DNA of 64,000 nucleotides from Rhynchopus sp. YZ270_cl-10 (GCA_964035575.1 OZ037866.1:1481364-1545363); one strand, 5' to 3'. Counted from the first letter of the stretch, positions 43,385 through 54,200 are shown. Notes: generated from the sequence alone by a model not told the origin. A program made the numbers and translations.

Positions 43385-45952
43385 ATGCGGAGTGTGTTTG
43401 CGATCGCGTCAGCGATGTTGGTGCAGGCGATGCTGGTGTCCGGGCAGAGGGGCGGCGGTGGCGGTGGAGGAGGAGGAGGTGGTGGTGGAGGGTGCAACAG
43501 ACCTGATGCAGAGATCGACCCGTGCGTGGGTGTTGCCGCAGGGACAGTGTGCAGCTTTGCGGATGGCAACGCACTTGTGTGTGGTGTATGTGGTTCGAAC
43601 AACCGCTGCGTTGACCTGTGCGTGCCCGATGGGAGCAGCAACTGCGGGGCGACAGATGCGCCTGACACGGATGCACCAGCAACAAATGCGCCTGCCACGG
43701 ACCCACCTGCCACGGACGCACCTGCCACAGCAGTCCCAACTGCAGAGCCCACTGGCGCACCTGACACAGATGCGCCGCCAACAGCAGTGCCCACAGCTGA
43801 GCCAACGAGCGCACCTGCCACAGACCCACCTGCCACTGCCGAGCCAACGGCTGAGCCAACTGGAGCACCTGACACGGATGCACCAGCAACTGATGCGCCT
43901 GCCACAGACCCACCTGCCACGGACGCACCTGCCACAGCAGTCCCAACTGCCGAGCCGACTGGTGCACCTGACACAGATGCGCCGCCAACAGCAGTGCCCA
44001 CAGCCGAGCCAACGAGCGCACCTGTGTCCGGAACGCCTGTGGCCGAGGCGGACATCACATGTCCTTCGGCACCTGTCACCGGGAACGCGATTGACGAACC
44101 GTGTATGGACACACACATTGTGCCGTCGTTGATCGCACCTGCGTTTGCGCACCCGACAACACTGACTTCGACGGCGGGACGTCTGGAGGTGACGCTGACT
44201 GTGGAGCAGCACCAGCTCGACGCAGGCGCATTCAAGAAGAACGTGCGTGCCTTCTGCTACGAGGGTGTGTGCTCTGTTCCTGGGCCGACATGGCGTGTGT
44301 TCCCCGGTGACACTGTGGTGTTGACGCTTGTGAACAACTTGCTGGACGTGGAGCCCGAGCTGACCACGTCGGACGGGGAGGATCTGAACTCGTTCCGTGA
44401 GGCGAACATCACAAACATGCACACACACGGGCTGCACGTCGACCCTTCTGAGGATAACGTGATCATCGGTGTGGCGCCTGGGGGTGGGTCAAAGACATAC
44501 ACGTACGTGATCCCCGCGAACCACCTGCCCGGAACACACTGGTACCACTCGCACCACCACGGGTCGAGCTCGCTGCAGGTGCAGGGAGGCATGGTTGGGA
44601 TGATTGTGGTGGACGTGCCGGACTTTGAGGAGTCGCCGCCGACGGAGGTGGAGACGTTTGCGACGGAGTCTGCACGCACGCAGTGGGCAGGGATGCCTGT
44701 GTCGCGCATGTCGATCTCGCACCACGCGCTGTGCTCGTGCAACCCAACCGGGGCGGGGTTCAGCCTGCGCAGCTACTCGACGCTGCGGGAGGTGACTGGC
44801 GACAACATCCCGCTTGGGGCTGAGCTGGTGGAGAACTCTGATGGATCGCAGACGCAGCAGGTGCTGCTTGTGAACGGGCAGCGCCAGCCTGTGCTCGAGA
44901 TGCGTGTCGGTGTGTGGAACCGGTTTGAGCTGCTGAACGCGGTGGGGGACGTGTACTTGGAGATTGAGCTGCGGACAGCTGTGGCGCTTGGGGGCGGTGG
45001 GGCGACTGCGTGCGAGATGATGCTACTGTCGCTGGACGGTGTGTTCCCGCACAGCGGCGCACGGTCGATCTCGCACGTGCTGATGACGCCTGCGACCCGT
45101 GCAGGCATTGCGGTGCGCTGCAGCACTGCAGGTGAGTTCTACCTGCAGAGCAACCCGACGGAGCGTGCGTCTGCGTACGACGTCGGCTTCCTGCAGAACC
45201 TCGTCACTCTGTCGGTGAGTGCGGGCGGCGGTGAGGACGGTACCACGGATGCACCTGTGCTTGCGGAGGCAGACGTGCACCGTCCGAACTACCTGCAGAA
45301 CCTGCTGGAGGCGACGCCCGTGTCGGAGTGGCAGGTGGCGACACGCCAAGGTGGTGTTGTGGGCGGCGGGAACTGGCTCGGTGTGGGTGAGAACTGCGCG
45401 ACGCTTGACGACTGCCCGCAGCTTGCGTTTGGTTTCCCCGAGTCTGATGACGCGTCACGCAAGCTGGAGAACTTCCGCTACCGCCACGTGGGGCGTCTGT
45501 GCGACGTGGAGGACGTTGTGATCAACGGTGGTGGGGCCACACCGCACCCGCTCCACTTCCACGTGAACCACTTCCAGGTAGTGTCGTATGCCGGGAACGC
45601 GGCGACGCTTGCGGACTGGGGTGAGGTGGGCGACTGGCGCGACACCATCCCTGCCATTGCTGGTGGGCAGCTGCGCTTCCGCCACGCACTCGACGAGCAC
45701 GGTGGTAACGTGATGATGCACTGCCACTTCCTGTGGCACGAGGACCAGGGGATGATGGACAGGTACTACATTGCCGGGAACAACGAAGACGGGACTGGCA
45801 GTGTCGACCCCTGCACAGCGGACGGTGCGAACTTCTGCGACGACAGCGTCCCGACCTCCGCCTTTGACAACGCCTACCCTCAAATCCCTGGGTCCTGCCC
45901 TGTGTACAGATCTGCCGCCGGCGACGCAGTGCCCCAGCCGCCAACAGAGTAG
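43385..45952 (+). CDS. Secreted multicopper oxidase (laccase/CueO-like)
   Basis: 855 residues from ATG 43385, intron-less. Order: signal peptide (about 1-20), a Gly run (about 22-35), a small Cys-rich part (about 37-90), a Thr/Ala/Pro/Asp repeat linker built on ATDAPATDPPAT and AVPTAEPTGAPD (about 94-215), then three cupredoxin-like domains. All copper motifs are visible: HTHGLH (about 346), HWYHSHHHG (about 385), HPLHFHVNH (about 721) and HCHFLWHEDQGMM (about 779), in which Cys binds type 1 copper and the final Met is placed as its axial ligand, as in CueO-type enzymes. It would oxidise phenols or metal ions and reduce O2 to water. The repeat linker resembles stalks of surface proteins. High GC and intact. 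Confidence 0.92.
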   Translation: MRSVFAIASAMLVQAMLVSGQRGGGGGGGGGGGGGGCNRPDAEIDPCVGVAAGTVCSFADGNALVCGVCGSNNRCVDLCVPDGSSNCGATDAPDTDAPATNAPATDPPATDAPATAVPTAEPTGAPDTDAPPTAVPTAEPTSAPATDPPATAEPTAEPTGAPDTDAPATDAPATDPPATDAPATAVPTAEPTGAPDTDAPPTAVPTAEPTSAPVSGTPVAEADITCPSAPVTGNAIDEPCMDTHIVPSLIAPAFAHPTTLTSTAGRLEVTLTVEQHQLDAGAFKKNVRAFCYEGVCSVPGPTWRVFPGDTVVLTLVNNLLDVEPELTTSDGEDLNSFREANITNMHTHGLHVDPSEDNVIIGVAPGGGSKTYTYVIPANHLPGTHWYHSHHHGSSSLQVQGGMVGMIVVDVPDFEESPPTEVETFATESARTQWAGMPVSRMSISHHALCSCNPTGAGFSLRSYSTLREVTGDNIPLGAELVENSDGSQTQQVLLVNGQRQPVLEMRVGVWNRFELLNAVGDVYLEIELRTAVALGGGGATACEMMLLSLDGVFPHSGARSISHVLMTPATRAGIAVRCSTAGEFYLQSNPTERASAYDVGFLQNLVTLSVSAGGGEDGTTDAPVLAEADVHRPNYLQNLLEATPVSEWQVATRQGGVVGGGNWLGVGENCATLDDCPQLAFGFPESDDASRKLENFRYRHVGRLCDVEDVVINGGGATPHPLHFHVNHFQVVSYAGNAATLADWGEVGDWRDTIPAIAGGQLRFRHALDEHGGNVMMHCHFLWHEDQGMMDRYYIAGNNEDGTGSVDPCTADGANFCDDSVPTSAFDNAYPQIPGSCPVYRSAAGDAVPQPPTE

Positions 45953-47093
45953 AAGGACAAACTCCCGTTTCTGAACTTAATAACTTAATCATAGTTTAAG
46001 GCGGAAAAAACGCCACAGAACTTGTTTTTTTCCCTTCCTTTTTGGTGCCTGCACCCACCCCGGGTTTTGTTGTTGCCAGATGTGTGTCGTGAGGCTCACA
46101 AAGCTGGTGATTTTCTGTTGTTTCTATTATTATTTTATCATACTCTTGTTTCCCCTCCCTCTCCCGAATATTCTGAACTGGTTCACTTACTTCACTTGAC
46201 ACTGGCTACTGTAGAAATAGACAGACAGCCGTGCTCTCTTCTGTGTGGTGTTTGTGGCCTCTCCCTCACCCTTGGGCATTTTTATTGTCCCTACTTCCTT
46301 TGAATCTAGGCATGAAGAACTCTTTGAAAAAGTGAATGAATACAAAACCCTCTGATTGATAGGGTGCAAGTATCACCTATCAAATTGAAAATATCGAACT
46401 TTAGCTTTTGCCCTTTTCGGCAAAAGCTGGCAAGGAGGTAATCCTCTTATGTCCTTGCCACATTTTGTTTTTTTTTGACAACCGAAGAGTTGCTTCTCAA
46501 AACATTTCTTTTTGACAACATGAGAGACAACAGTTCGGCTTCAATTTCTAATCAGCAGAAACAGGAATTCATGAACCTAAATATCAAGACTTTTTGGTGA
46601 AAGTGCCGCTTGTGTAGTGCTACTCCATCAGTCTTTCAGTTTGTCTTTCTAACTCAGGAGACAGCAATACCCTTCCCAGTGTTCTGTACGAGAGAAACTC
46701 CAAGCCCACTGCTCAGTGGGCAGAACACACCTCCCTTCGAACCTGCTGCGAGAGAAGTCACGTTCTCTCGGCTGCAACATTTTACCTTTTTGCAAACTTC
46801 GTTTTCCAAAAATCCAACCTTCATTTCGCATTGAGCTTTCGTTTTCCATGGCGGGCACAGCACCTACCAAAGTGAAGCGTTGCAATATCTTCTTCGAAGT
46901 GTTGGTTTGTGTTTCTTTCAACTGTTCTCTCTGAGACTATGATAGGATCAAAAGTAACCTCATATTTCTAAATTGAATTTCATTTTTAGTTTGTCACCCT
47001 TGCACAGCTTCCACAGTTTCCACATTCGCATCTTACATCAACTCCTTGCATGAGGAAGTGTTTTGTAAGCTAGACCTTGAGAACTTCTCCTTG
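45953..47093. other. Downstream region of the oxidase
   Basis: No gene seen. A perfect 10-bp hairpin AGCTTTTGCC / GGCAAAAGCT with a 6-base loop lies at 46403-46428. Diverged TTCCACAG units appear from about 47005, before the 5S-like sequence. Confidence 0.45.
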
Positions 47094-47184
47094 GGGGTCG
47101 TCCATACTCTGGTGAATACACCTCATCCGGCTGATTTGAGAAGTTAAGCACCAGCAGGCCTGGATAGTACTGGCGTGGGTGACC
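47094..47184 (+). rRNA. 5S rRNA-like sequence, 3'-truncated
   Basis: About 90 bases align with the 5' three quarters of eukaryotic 5S rRNA: GTCGTCCATACTCTGG, AATACACCT, GATTTGAGAAGTTAAGC (internal box A region) and GGCCTGGATAGTACTGG then GTGGGTGACC (box C region). CTGGTG (47111) can pair with CACCAG (47151) as helix II. The last 25-30 bases, which close helix I, are missing: the sequence passes into the 9-bp satellite. The internal promoter may be intact, but the product would lack its terminal stem, so this is probably a pseudogene. The AATACACCT and GATTT wording resembles Euglena and trypanosome 5S as I recall them. Confidence 0.75.
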
Positions 47185-47673
47185 AGCTTCCACAGCTTCC
47201 ACAGCTTCCACAGCTTCCACAGCTTCCACAGCTTCCACAGCTTCCACAGCTTCCACAGCTTCCACAGCTTCCACAGCTTCCACAGCTTCCACAGCTTCCA
47301 CAGCTTCCACAGCTTCCACAGCTTCCACAGCTTCCACAGCTTCCACAGCTTCCACAGCTTCCACAGCTTCCACAGCTTCCACAGCTTCCACAGCTTCCAC
47401 AGCTTCCACAGCTTCCACAGCTTCCACAGCTTCCACAGCTTCCACAGCTTCCACAGCTTCCACAGCTTCCACAGCTTCCACAGCTTCCACAGCTTCCACA
47501 GCTTCCACAGCTTCCACAGCTTCCACAGCTTCCACAGCTTCCACAGCTTCCACAGCTTCCACAGCTTCCACAGCTTCCACAGCTTCCACAGCTTCCACAG
47601 CTTCCACAGCTTCCACAGCTTCCACAGCTTCCACAGCTTCCACAGCTTCCACAGCTTCCACAGCTTCCACAGC
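47184..47673 (+). repeat. (CAGCTTCCA)54 minisatellite
   Basis: A 9-bp unit repeated about 54 times with no visible variation, beginning inside the truncated 5S sequence. A short array of the same unit is at 49507-49577. It is open in all frames; the apparent long proteins are repeats only. Confidence 0.97.
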
Positions 47674-47683
47674 GGTATCTAAG

Positions 47684-47835
47684 GTGCACAGGGGGCGGCT
47701 TTTTTTGGTTCCCGAAACCCTCCCGAAACCTCCCGGAAGTGGTTTTGGATATGGTGCACAGGGGGCATTTCACCCCTGAAAAAGGGTGCACAGGGGGCTT
47801 TTCGGGGGTCCTGAAATAGGGTGCACAGGGGGCGC
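47684..47835 (+). repeat. GGTGCACAGGGGGC motif cluster, first
   Basis: Four copies spaced 25-70 bp apart, all on the + strand. The larger cluster is at 49168-49515. Confidence 0.85.
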
Positions 47836-47898
47836 AAAAGTATGCCCCATATGACTTTTACAGGTATTTTGGGTCCCGTACACAGTTTTCACAGCACA

Positions 47899-47980
47899 CA
47901 CAGAAAAACACAGAAAAACACAGAAAAACACAGAAAAACACAGAAAAACACAGAAAAACACAGAAAAACACAGAAAAACA
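47899..47980 (+). repeat. (CACAGAAAAA)8 minisatellite
   Basis: A 10-bp unit directly joined to the 9-bp array that follows; the last CACAG is shared. Confidence 0.93.
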
Positions 47981-48236
47981 CAGTATACACAGTATACACA
48001 GTATACACAGTATACACAGTATACACAGTATACACAGTATACACAGTATACACAGTATACACAGTATACACAGTATACACAGTATACACAGTATACACAG
48101 TATACACAGAAAACACAGTATACACAGTATACACAGTATACACAGTATACACAGTATACACAGTATACACAGTATACACAGTATACACAGTATACACAGT
48201 ATACACAGTATACACAGTATACACAGTATACACAGT
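47981..48236 (+). repeat. (CAGTATACA)28 minisatellite
   Basis: A 9-bp unit with one variant (CAGAAAACA near 48110) that recalls the neighbouring 10-bp unit. It is the complement of the unit at 30517-30650. Confidence 0.95.
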
Positions 48237-48676
48237 AGTGTACAAACCTTCTCTCAGTAGGGAAGCATGGTACACGTGAAAACACCTAAGTGCCCAGCCC
48301 ACCAAAACACCAACCAGTTGACACAAGCCAGATATTTATTTCGGGTTTGCAGGTTTGCAGATAACTCAACCAGTTAAGTAACCCCCAAGAACCCTATTTT
48401 TCTTCTTTTCTGTACTTGGTCTATTTTTTTATGAGAATAGAAAGGAAAAGGGAAAAAATGGAGAAGATAATAAAGACAATAAAATGAACAGGAAAACGGA
48501 AATGGAAAAAAGAAAAAAGGATGACCAAAAAAGGTCGGGTTTAGAATAAAAGGTGGATGAAGAGCTTACCAAGAACCTTATCAACCACACCAACCACACA
48601 AGCACCAGCCGGATAATGCATGTAACTGACCCCCGAGAACCCTATCAACCACACCAGCCAGATAACGCAACCTAGA
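48237..48676. other. Spacer with A/G-rich low-complexity DNA
   Basis: No gene seen; purine-rich in 48430-48540. Single copies of CCAGCC(A/G)GATAAC foreshadow the tandem repeat that follows. Confidence 0.4.
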
Positions 48677-49093
48677 ACCCGCAAACCCGCGCACCCGCAA
48701 ACCCGCAAACCCACACAACCACCAGACAGATAACGTAACCTAGAACCAGAAAACGCAACCTAGAACCAGCAGGTTCCCGCGCACCCGCACCCACCAGCCG
48801 GCTTATCGACCACACCAGCCAGATAACGTTGCCCGAACCCCGCGCACCCGCACCACCACACCAGCCGGATAACGCAACCTAGAACCCGCAAACCCGCGCA
48901 CCCGCAAACCCGCAAACCCGCACAACCACCAGCCAGATAACGTAACCTAGAACCAGAAAACGCAACCTAGAACCAGCAAGTTCCCGCGCACCCGCACCCA
49001 CCAGCCGGCTTATCGACCACACCAGCCAGATAACGTTGCCCGAACCCCGCGCACCCGCACCACCACACCAGCCAGATAACACAACCTAGAACC
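48677..49093 (+). repeat. Tandem repeat, unit about 209 bp, two copies
   Basis: The unit itself contains many ACCCGCAAACCCGC and GATAACG(T/C)AACCTAGAACC sub-repeats. The strings CGCGCACCCGCAAACCC at about 48686 and 48895 are 209 bp apart. Confidence 0.85.
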
Positions 49094-49167
49094 CGCTAAT
49101 ACTCGCAAATAACAGTTTTTCAGTGCGTGAAACAGCTGAGTTACTGAACCCCGAGAAGACTGGATCC

Positions 49168-49515
49168 GGTGCACAGGGTGCCTTTTTGAAAAAAATCCGG
49201 TGCACAGGGGGCGCCTAAGTGAAAAATCGGTGCACAGGGGGCGTATCCTGGAAAAATCCGGTGCACACGGGGCGACCAAAAACGGTGCACAGGGGGCGTC
49301 TTTGAACGGTGCACAGGGGGCGCCTAAAATCCGGTGCACACGGGGCGCCCCAAAAACGGTGCACAGGGGGCGTGTCAGAACGGTGCACATGGGGCGCCCG
49401 GCTATTAAATCACGGGTAAAACGCCCCCTGTGCACCGGATTTTTGGGCGCCCCCTGTGCACCGTTTTGGGGTGCGCCCCCTGTGCACCGGACGTGCCCCC
49501 TGTGCACCGGAGTGG
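49168..49515. repeat. GGTGCACAGGGGGCG cluster with orientation switch
   Basis: About nine copies read GGTGCAC(A)GGGGGCG on the + strand up to about 49397; from about 49420 four copies read in the opposite sense (CGCCCCCTGTGCACC). Spacers are 10-25 bp and contain AAAATCC or AAAAC. Confidence 0.85.
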
Positions 49516-49577
49516 CCTCCACAGCTTCCACAGCTTCCACAGCTTCCACAGCTTCCACAGCTTCCACAGCTTCCACA
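49507..49577 (+). repeat. Short (CAGCTTCCA)n array, about 8 copies
   Basis: Same unit and orientation as 47184-47673. It begins exactly where the minus-strand LINE fragment loses similarity, so it interrupts or replaces the end of that ORF. Confidence 0.93.
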
Positions 49578-49706
49578 GGGCATGCAACGTCGACTTTGCC
49601 TTGCACTTTTCCTTAACCGACCACTCATGCAAACCCACCACCTTCATCACCTCATACCACTGAGTGAAAGTAGCGGTAGAGAGGGGGAGTGACAACAAGG
49701 GTCTGC
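49578..49706 (-). pseudogene. LINE (minus-strand copy), C-terminal fragment
   Basis: On the minus strand this reads RPLLSLPLSTATFTQWYEVM and continues ...KEKCKAKSTLHAL. It aligns with the end of the plus-strand LINE protein (GTVACFWAYREWLHTWKAL, then KKIRSTLDCL, near 59140-59240). It is the continuation, in frame, of the fragment at 60935-61077; the two were separated by the insertion between. The frame then runs into the 9-bp array. Confidence 0.7.
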
Positions 49707-49793
49707 ATTTACATACTCGCTTGACTAGTAAGTACCCCCTCTGTCACTGGATGTAGATAAAAAAAGCGAGCCTAGGGCTAAGTTGAACAACAC

Positions 49794-49822
<29 letters not shown>
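49707..49822 (+). mobile_element. Short poly(A)-tailed insertion (SINE-like or LINE 5' end)
   Basis: About 90 bp of unique sequence followed by an A-run (about 49796-49822), bounded by AAGGGTCTGC on both sides (49697-49706 and 49823-49832). A third copy of that 10-mer lies right of the LINE at 60935-60944. No clear pol III boxes. Either a SINE inserted at the same nick, or the true left end of the LINE. Confidence 0.5.
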
Positions 49823-49827
<5 letters not shown>

Positions 49828-49832
49828 TCTGC

Positions 49833-50565
49833 ACGGTTGCAACAAGAGCAACATCAACAGCAACAACAGCAATGGCAGCTACTGCAGTAACAGCAACAAC
49901 AACAGCAACTGCTACAGCAACAGCAGCAAGAGCAACAGCAACAGCAACTGCTACAGCAACAGCAGCAAGAACAACAGCATCAGCTCCACCTACAGCAACT
50001 GCAACGGTTGCAACAAGAGCAACATCAACAGCAACAACAGCAATGGCAGCTACTGCAGTAACAGCAACAACAACAGCAACTGCTACAGCAACAGCAGCAA
50101 GAGCAACAGCAACAGCAACAACAGCAATGGCAACTACTGCAGTAACAGCAACAACAGCAGCAAGAGCTACAGTATCAGCTCCACCTACAGCAACTGCAAC
50201 GGTCGCAACAAGAGCTACAACATCAGCAACTACAGCAATGGCAACTACTACAGCAACAGCAACAGCAACAGCATCTGCCTCAGCAACAGCAACAAGAGCA
50301 ACAGCATCAGCTCCACCTACAGCAAATGCAACAGCTGCAACAAGAGTAACATCAACAGCAACAACAGCAATGGCAACTGCCACAGCAACAACAACAGCAA
50401 CTGCCTCAGCAACAGCAGCAAGAGCAGCAGCAACAGCTCCAACTACTGCAACTGCAACGGCTGCAACAAGAGCTTCATCATCAAATACAGCAATGGCAAC
50501 ACCAACACCAACAGCAACAGCAACTGCTGCAACAGCAACTTCTGCAGCGCCAGCAGAAACAGTCC
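49833..50565 (+). repeat. CAN-rich imperfect tandem repeats, block 1
   Basis: Dominated by CAACAG and GCAACA; larger repeats are marked by CAGCTCCACCTACAGCAA at about 49980, 50178, 50308 and a variant at 50433 (spacing 198, 130, 126 bp). One frame reads a continuous Ala/Thr/Val chain (49872-50621). Probably the 5' region of the LINE. Confidence 0.75.
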
Positions 50566-50639
50566 CCCCATTCCCCCCCATTATTACCCCAAAAAGAGGC
50601 CTTTGGTGCCCAACAACCTAAGCGGCTGCAGCTTTGATA

Positions 50640-51265
50640 GCAGCAACAACAACAACTCCAGCAACAACAGCAGACACTGGTGTAGAGGTGGAGAGCCAGG
50701 TGTGCGATGTGATACGGGTGTATGCAGCTATTTAGACGTACAACACAGCAGAAGCCACAATTACAACAGTCCCAGCAACAGCAGCAGCAGCGATAGCAGC
50801 AGCAGCAGCAGCAACCGCAACAGCAGCAGCACCAGCAACAACACCGGCAGCAACACCATCAGAGGCCACAACAGCAGCATCAACAGCAACTTTAGCAGTA
50901 GCTACAGTAACAGCAACAACAGCAGCACCAGTGATAGCAGCAGCAGCAGCAGCAACTGCAACAACAGCAGCACCAGCAGCAGCACCAGCAGCAGCACCAG
51001 CAGCAACACCATCAGAGGCCACAACAGCAGCAACAACAACAACATTAGCAGTAACGGCAGTAACAGCTACAACAGCAGCACCAGTGATAGCAGCAGCAGT
51101 AGCAGCAAATGCAACAACAGCAGCACCAGCGGCAGCACCAGCAGCAACACCAGCAGCAACACCATCAGAGGCTACAACAGCAGCAACAACAGCAGCAGCT
51201 GCAACCGCAACAACAGCAACACCTTCAGAGACTACAACAGCAGCAACTCCAACAACAGCCCACAT
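50640..51265 (+). repeat. CAN-rich imperfect tandem repeats, block 2
   Basis: Units of about 130-145 bp built on CAGCAGCACCAGCAGCAACA and ACCATCAGAGGCCACAACAG. Read as Ser/Asn in the frame of the LINE ORF and as Ala/Thr/Pro in another; which, if either, is translated is unclear. The LINE frame has no ATG before 51281. Confidence 0.8.
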
Positions 51266-51280
51266 GGTGACAGCGGAGGT

Positions 51281-54200
51281 ATGCCGGTGTTCTGGGGCAG
51301 CCTTGTGGGGCCTGAAACTTTAGGTGGCTGTGTGTCGATGCGTATGTGGAGTACTGTTCTCACCCCCAATGTTCACATGGGGCGTGCAGAACATGGGCTT
51401 GGGTTTGACTGGTGGAGCATCCTCTGGGAACGCCTTTCTTCTCTTCGCCGACCAGACCCCCGCTGGGTAGCCGAGGCACCTGAGTGGGGTGTGTTTGTGT
51501 CGTTTGCAGTCCTCGATCTGTGGAAGGACAGACGTGCCCCTACCCTCAGTCATTACATTTTGTGGCTGATGCGTAGGAGGACCAGGAAGACGCGACGGGG
51601 GTACAGGTCCTTGAACTGGATCAAGACGCAGGCAGGCAAGCTCCATCGGCGCAAGGTGCACACTCGTCCGCCCTCTCCGGTTGCACGCCTTTTTCTGAGC
51701 GCACTGTGCCGAGTGCGAAGGGAGTGGCGCCTGTTGAGGCTTGCGGTGTCGCTGGTCGGATCTGCGATCCAGGCTGATGGCCCGCTACTCTGGATCGGGA
51801 TGTCCCTACTGGTCTTGCTATCGCTGTTGTGGCGAGCGGTGACGCCCTGGGACCTGCGCCCACCAACACCTCGATTTGTGAAAGTTGAGGAGGCCGCCCA
51901 TTGGGATGACGAGGTTGCTCACCTGGCAGAGGATGTGGGTGATGAGGAGGTCGCTGTATGGGATGATGAGTTCGTGGAAGGTGACGACGACTGGGCTTGG
52001 GGATTGCGCGATGAGGTTGACGACTGGGAGTTCCCTGAGGAATACATCCCGCACGACCAGTTAGTTGGTGGATGTGCCGATGCAACGCTGTCCGCGACAT
52101 ACGGAGATCATGCTCTGGAAGTGGACAGAATCCTGGGGGAAGCCCATGCCCAACGTGTACCAAATAATTTTGTACACGACTGCAGCCTAGCGGCCATTCA
52201 CGCATCGGGTTGGCGCTCCGCTCCGCCGTCCTACTCCACCGACCGGAAAGACATCGGCGACTTGGCGGTAACGCTAGAACGTGCGATGAGGAGTGTCCTC
52301 AAGTCCGGCGATGCGCTCACTCGTTGGATTGATGGGGTCAGAGGATCTGCAAAGTTGGACCACCTTGCCCTGCGTCTCTTCGCGGTGAGGCGCAACCTCA
52401 ACATCGTCATCGTTCAGCCTGGAGCGACCCCGATCGTCCTGATCGCGCCAGGTGAGGGGAACATAAAGAACGAGGAAAAGCGCGCCAAGGAGTTGATGGG
52501 TCGCACGACGGTAGCCGTGGCGCTGTGCAATGGCCATTACGAGGCTATCCGTCCGGTAGATGAGAGGGACTTTCGGGACATATCGTCGGCCTTGCTGAAG
52601 AAAGCGGTCAGAGCGAAGCTGAACCCCTTGGCCCTGGACCAGTGCCCGTTGTCTACATCGGACCCCTCGGGTGAGGATCTGGAATCCTGTCTTGGTAAAC
52701 CGGAGGAGGACTTCTGCTTTTGCCCAGTGGAGGGTTGCAAGGGTGGCATAGTTTCACAATCAGATGTGAAGTCGTTCACACGGTCCGGCCTCCTAAATCA
52801 TTTGAAGCTCCATACGAGAGCGGCTGAGTACATTCCAGATCACATCTTGTCCTACTTCGGTTTTAGGAGATGCGTCGGAGACGAGTGCACGGCCCTCCTA
52901 CAACGTTCACAGAGCGCGTGCCAGGCGTGTTCGGCTATAATGAAAGAGGTACCAGCCCCATCCATAGACAACCGCCTCCGCGGCGCCCGCCCCGCTGGCA
53001 TGCCCTCTTTGCAGGAGATTGGGACCACACGGTTCAAGCTGAAAGGAACCTGCCCACCTGACCTGGCCCACCGCTACACCCTCATCTTCCAGAGGGTACT
53101 GCAGGAGATCCTGGTGCATCAGGACCCTTGTGCCTGGACGAAGTTTGCCCTGTTCTTCACTGTCTTACACAGGGACCGTGCGCACGGACGCAGGACGAAG
53201 GTAACAGATCGACGTTGTTTCAACTCCTGGAAAAAGGACCTGGATAGGTGGGACGCTGGGAGCTGGGGGGAGCTTTGGTCCAACGCTTTGGATGAGGTAC
53301 AGGACCAGCCTGTGTGGACACCAGGGGACACTTTGGAGGCGCGCCAGAAACGCTCCCGTTTGAAGGCAGCAACGGGACTTCCGGGCCAGGCCCTGACAGC
53401 CCTCACCAGTGACGGACTCGCACCACATGGACCCGCAACTCTGGAGAAGCTGAAGGGCAAACACCCCACGGAGATCCGATCGGTTATGCATGAGAATGTG
53501 AGGAACCCCTCTGGGCCCGCCGATTTCACCACCAAGGAGGTTATGGAAGCAATCAGCAGCATGCCGCGAGCCACTGCAGGTGGTCCGTCAAACCTGACAG
53601 GATCACTCCTCCGTGTCCTGTGCAACCAGAAGCATACCCCTGGCACGCTCGCTGCTCTAACGAAGGTGTTGTCCTCATTGGCACAAGGCAAAGCTCACCG
53701 AGAGGTCGCGCCTTTCTTTGCCGGAGCCAAGCTGGTAGCCCTCAGGAAGGTCTCAAAAGACAAGCCTGAGGATGTGCGTCCGATCGCAGTGGGAGACGTG
53801 ACTCGCCGGTTGATTGGCAAGATTCTGGCAAACAGGCTACGGAAACGGGCGGCTGAAATTTTCCGCAAGGGGAACCAGGTGGGGGTTTCAACGCCGCGGG
53901 GCTCGGAGGCTGCCACTGCAGTGGTGGCACAGTATGCACGGAAGTACCTGGGGATGGACAAGGTGATCCTGAAGGTGGACTATCACAATGCTTTCAACAC
54001 TGTAGATAGGGCCACCTTCATCAGTGCAGTTGAACGGCACATCCCTGAGATCTCCACGTGGGTGAGGTGGTGCTACGCCGGCCACACCTCCCTATTTTAT
54101 GGTGAGGCTACACTTGAGTCCCAATGTGGGGTCCAACAAGGTGACCCACTAGGCCCTATCCTCTTCTCTTTGGCGATTGCTGAGATGACAGAAAGGTTGA

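Noticed and set aside
43363-44437. Minus-strand frames of 290-342 codons over the start of the oxidase
   Set aside because: Shadows of the Thr/Ala/Pro repeat.
46403-46428. Rho-independent-type terminator hairpin
   Set aside because: Perfect stem but no U-tract directly after it, and the genome is eukaryotic; noted only as a hairpin.
47038-47819. Open frames over 200 codons (VEAVEA, GSCGSC, QLPQLP, FHSFHS)
   Set aside because: The 9-bp unit has no stop in any frame; all are satellite readings.
48401-48425. TTTTCTGTACTTGGTC as a spliced-leader RNA fragment near the 5S sequence
   Set aside because: Only a short match to what I recall of leader ends, with no snRNA-like body or Sm site recognised nearby.
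49168-49515. CRISPR-like array of GGTGCACAGGGGGCG with short spacers
   Set aside because: Repeat and spacer lengths vary, orientation switches, no cas genes are present and the DNA is eukaryotic.
49778-50621. Ala/Thr and Ala/Val frames of about 250 codons on both strands
   Set aside because: They come from CAN trinucleotide repeats and have no domain; kept only as repeat.
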